Assembly: GCA_002483145.1 (NCBI GenBank)
Contig: DLHJ01000019.1
Location: 124,001 to 188,000 of the forward strand
Origin: Cellvibrio sp. UBA7671
GTDB lineage: Bacteria; Pseudomonadota; Gammaproteobacteria; Pseudomonadales; Cellvibrionaceae
DNA: 64,000 nucleotides
Direction: 5' to 3'
In this document: positions 63,629-64,000 of the stretch, piece after piece
Numbering within the stretch: position 1 is the first letter of the stretch
Layout of the letters: each line of letters starts with the position of its first letter
The notes under the pieces: generated by a model
The model's database searches: none
Seen by the model: the letters and a program-made list of their open reading frames with translations, nothing else
Told to the model about the DNA's origin: nothing
Position numbers and translations under genes: made by a program

Positions 63629-64000
63629 ATGTCTCTTAAATCTATCTACACCTCATGTCTGGTTGCCGTGCTTGGAGCCCTTAGCGCCGGTGCTAGCGCC
63701 AATCTTATCGTGAATGGCGGTTTTGAAGACAATAATGTGGCTGCCGGTAATTGGGCCTATTTTTCTTCTGCCAGTGTCAACGGTTGGGATGGGGACAATA
63801 TTGAAATTTGGGATAGCTTTGGTGGCGTGGTTGCCCCTGAAGGTACCCAGCACGCAGAGCTGAATGCCCATCCCTTCGACGGCAGCGTCTTCTCGATTTA
63901 CCAAAGTTTTGCCACCGTTGTTGGCCAAACTTATGATGTTTCGTTCTTCTACAGTGCGCGTGTCAACGCCAACGAGCAGTTTTCATTTAGTGCTGGCAGC
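63629..64000 (+). CDS. Secreted protein with PEP-CTERM/DUF642-like N-terminus (3' partial)
   Basis: The first 124 codons from ATG at 63629; the frame is open to the edge of the window. Signal peptide (MSLKSIYTSCLVAVLGALSAGASA), then NLIVNGGFEDNNV, the start of a beta-sandwich carbohydrate-binding-like domain of the DUF642/PEP-CTERM exosortase type. AGGG lies seven bases before the start. If it is a PEP-CTERM protein, a sorting tail with Pro-Glu-Pro should lie beyond the edge. Function unknown. Confidence 0.75.
   Translation, partial: MSLKSIYTSCLVAVLGALSAGASANLIVNGGFEDNNVAAGNWAYFSSASVNGWDGDNIEIWDSFGGVVAPEGTQHAELNAHPFDGSVFSIYQSFATVVGQTYDVSFFYSARVNANEQFSFSAGS

Noticed and set aside
1-64000. tRNA, rRNA, CRISPR arrays, IS elements, prophage or integron features
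   Set aside because: No cloverleaf with a TTCGA-type arm, no regularly spaced repeats, no transposase or integrase motifs were seen on either strand; a formal scan (tRNAscan-SE, CRISPR finder) was not possible here.

Overview
The window looks like chromosomal DNA of a free-living, polysaccharide-degrading gammaproteobacterium, most likely Cellvibrio or a close relative (Cellvibrionaceae). This is inferred from gene content: a GH3-type/GDSL fusion next to a GH95 alpha-L-fucosidase, a TonB-receptor-driven N-acetylglucosamine (GlcNAc) regulon with nagK-nagP-nagX-nagA-nagB and a LacI-type regulator, MotAB of the Pseudomonas kind, EptB, RdgC, Cti and FeoAB. I see no tRNA, rRNA, CRISPR array, insertion sequence, integrase or phage gene. 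Genes are dense, on both strands, and mostly end in clear intrinsic terminators.

Layout. 1-4.2 kb: hemicellulose side-chain enzymes (a partial GH3-like/GDSL esterase and GH95) and a DUF3617 protein. 4.2-9.7 kb: chromate transporter, a membrane-anchored PstS-like/OmpA fusion, a chemotaxis receptor and a STAS-like protein. 9.7-14.2 kb: GST, purEK, and two secreted proteins of unknown function. 14.2-17.4 kb: an orphan cysD behind an SbtA-like permease, with a divergent LysR regulator. 17.4-23.2 kb: apbE-DUF2007-EEP operon, SulP transporter and eptB. 23.3-27.3 kb: rdgC, an FKBP isomerase, an AI-2E-family permease and a solute-binding-like protein; a composite inverted repeat lies between rdgC and the FKBP gene. 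27.3-33.2 kb: feoA-feoB-Cys-rich protein behind a Fur-box candidate, cis/trans fatty-acid isomerase and a DUF3014 protein.

33.4-45.8 kb is the main catabolic locus. A TonB-dependent receptor, a flavin-dependent halogenase-like protein and a 2OG-oxygenase-like DUF6445 protein are followed by the GlcNAc operon nagK-nagP-nagX-nagA-nagB and a convergent LacI-family regulator. Three identical 12-bp palindromes (GACAACGTTGTC) lie upstream of the receptor (two copies) and of nagK (one copy). In both promoters one copy overlaps a TTGACA -35 element. This ties outer-membrane uptake, inner-membrane transport and catabolism into one regulon. The role of the halogenase and DUF6445 proteins within it is unknown and is the most interesting open question here.

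46-64 kb: a periplasmic beta-propeller protein, a 1514-residue propeller-kinase-receiver-diguanylate cyclase hybrid, DUF1244, motAB, ybaL, DUF1993, a mosaic zinc-ribbon/TM2/pilin/PsbP-like protein, an ECF sigma factor overlapping a VWA-domain membrane protein, a second halogenase-fold flavoprotein with a small secreted partner, and the start of a secreted protein that runs off the right edge.

All calls come from reading the sequence and recalling families; no database search was run.
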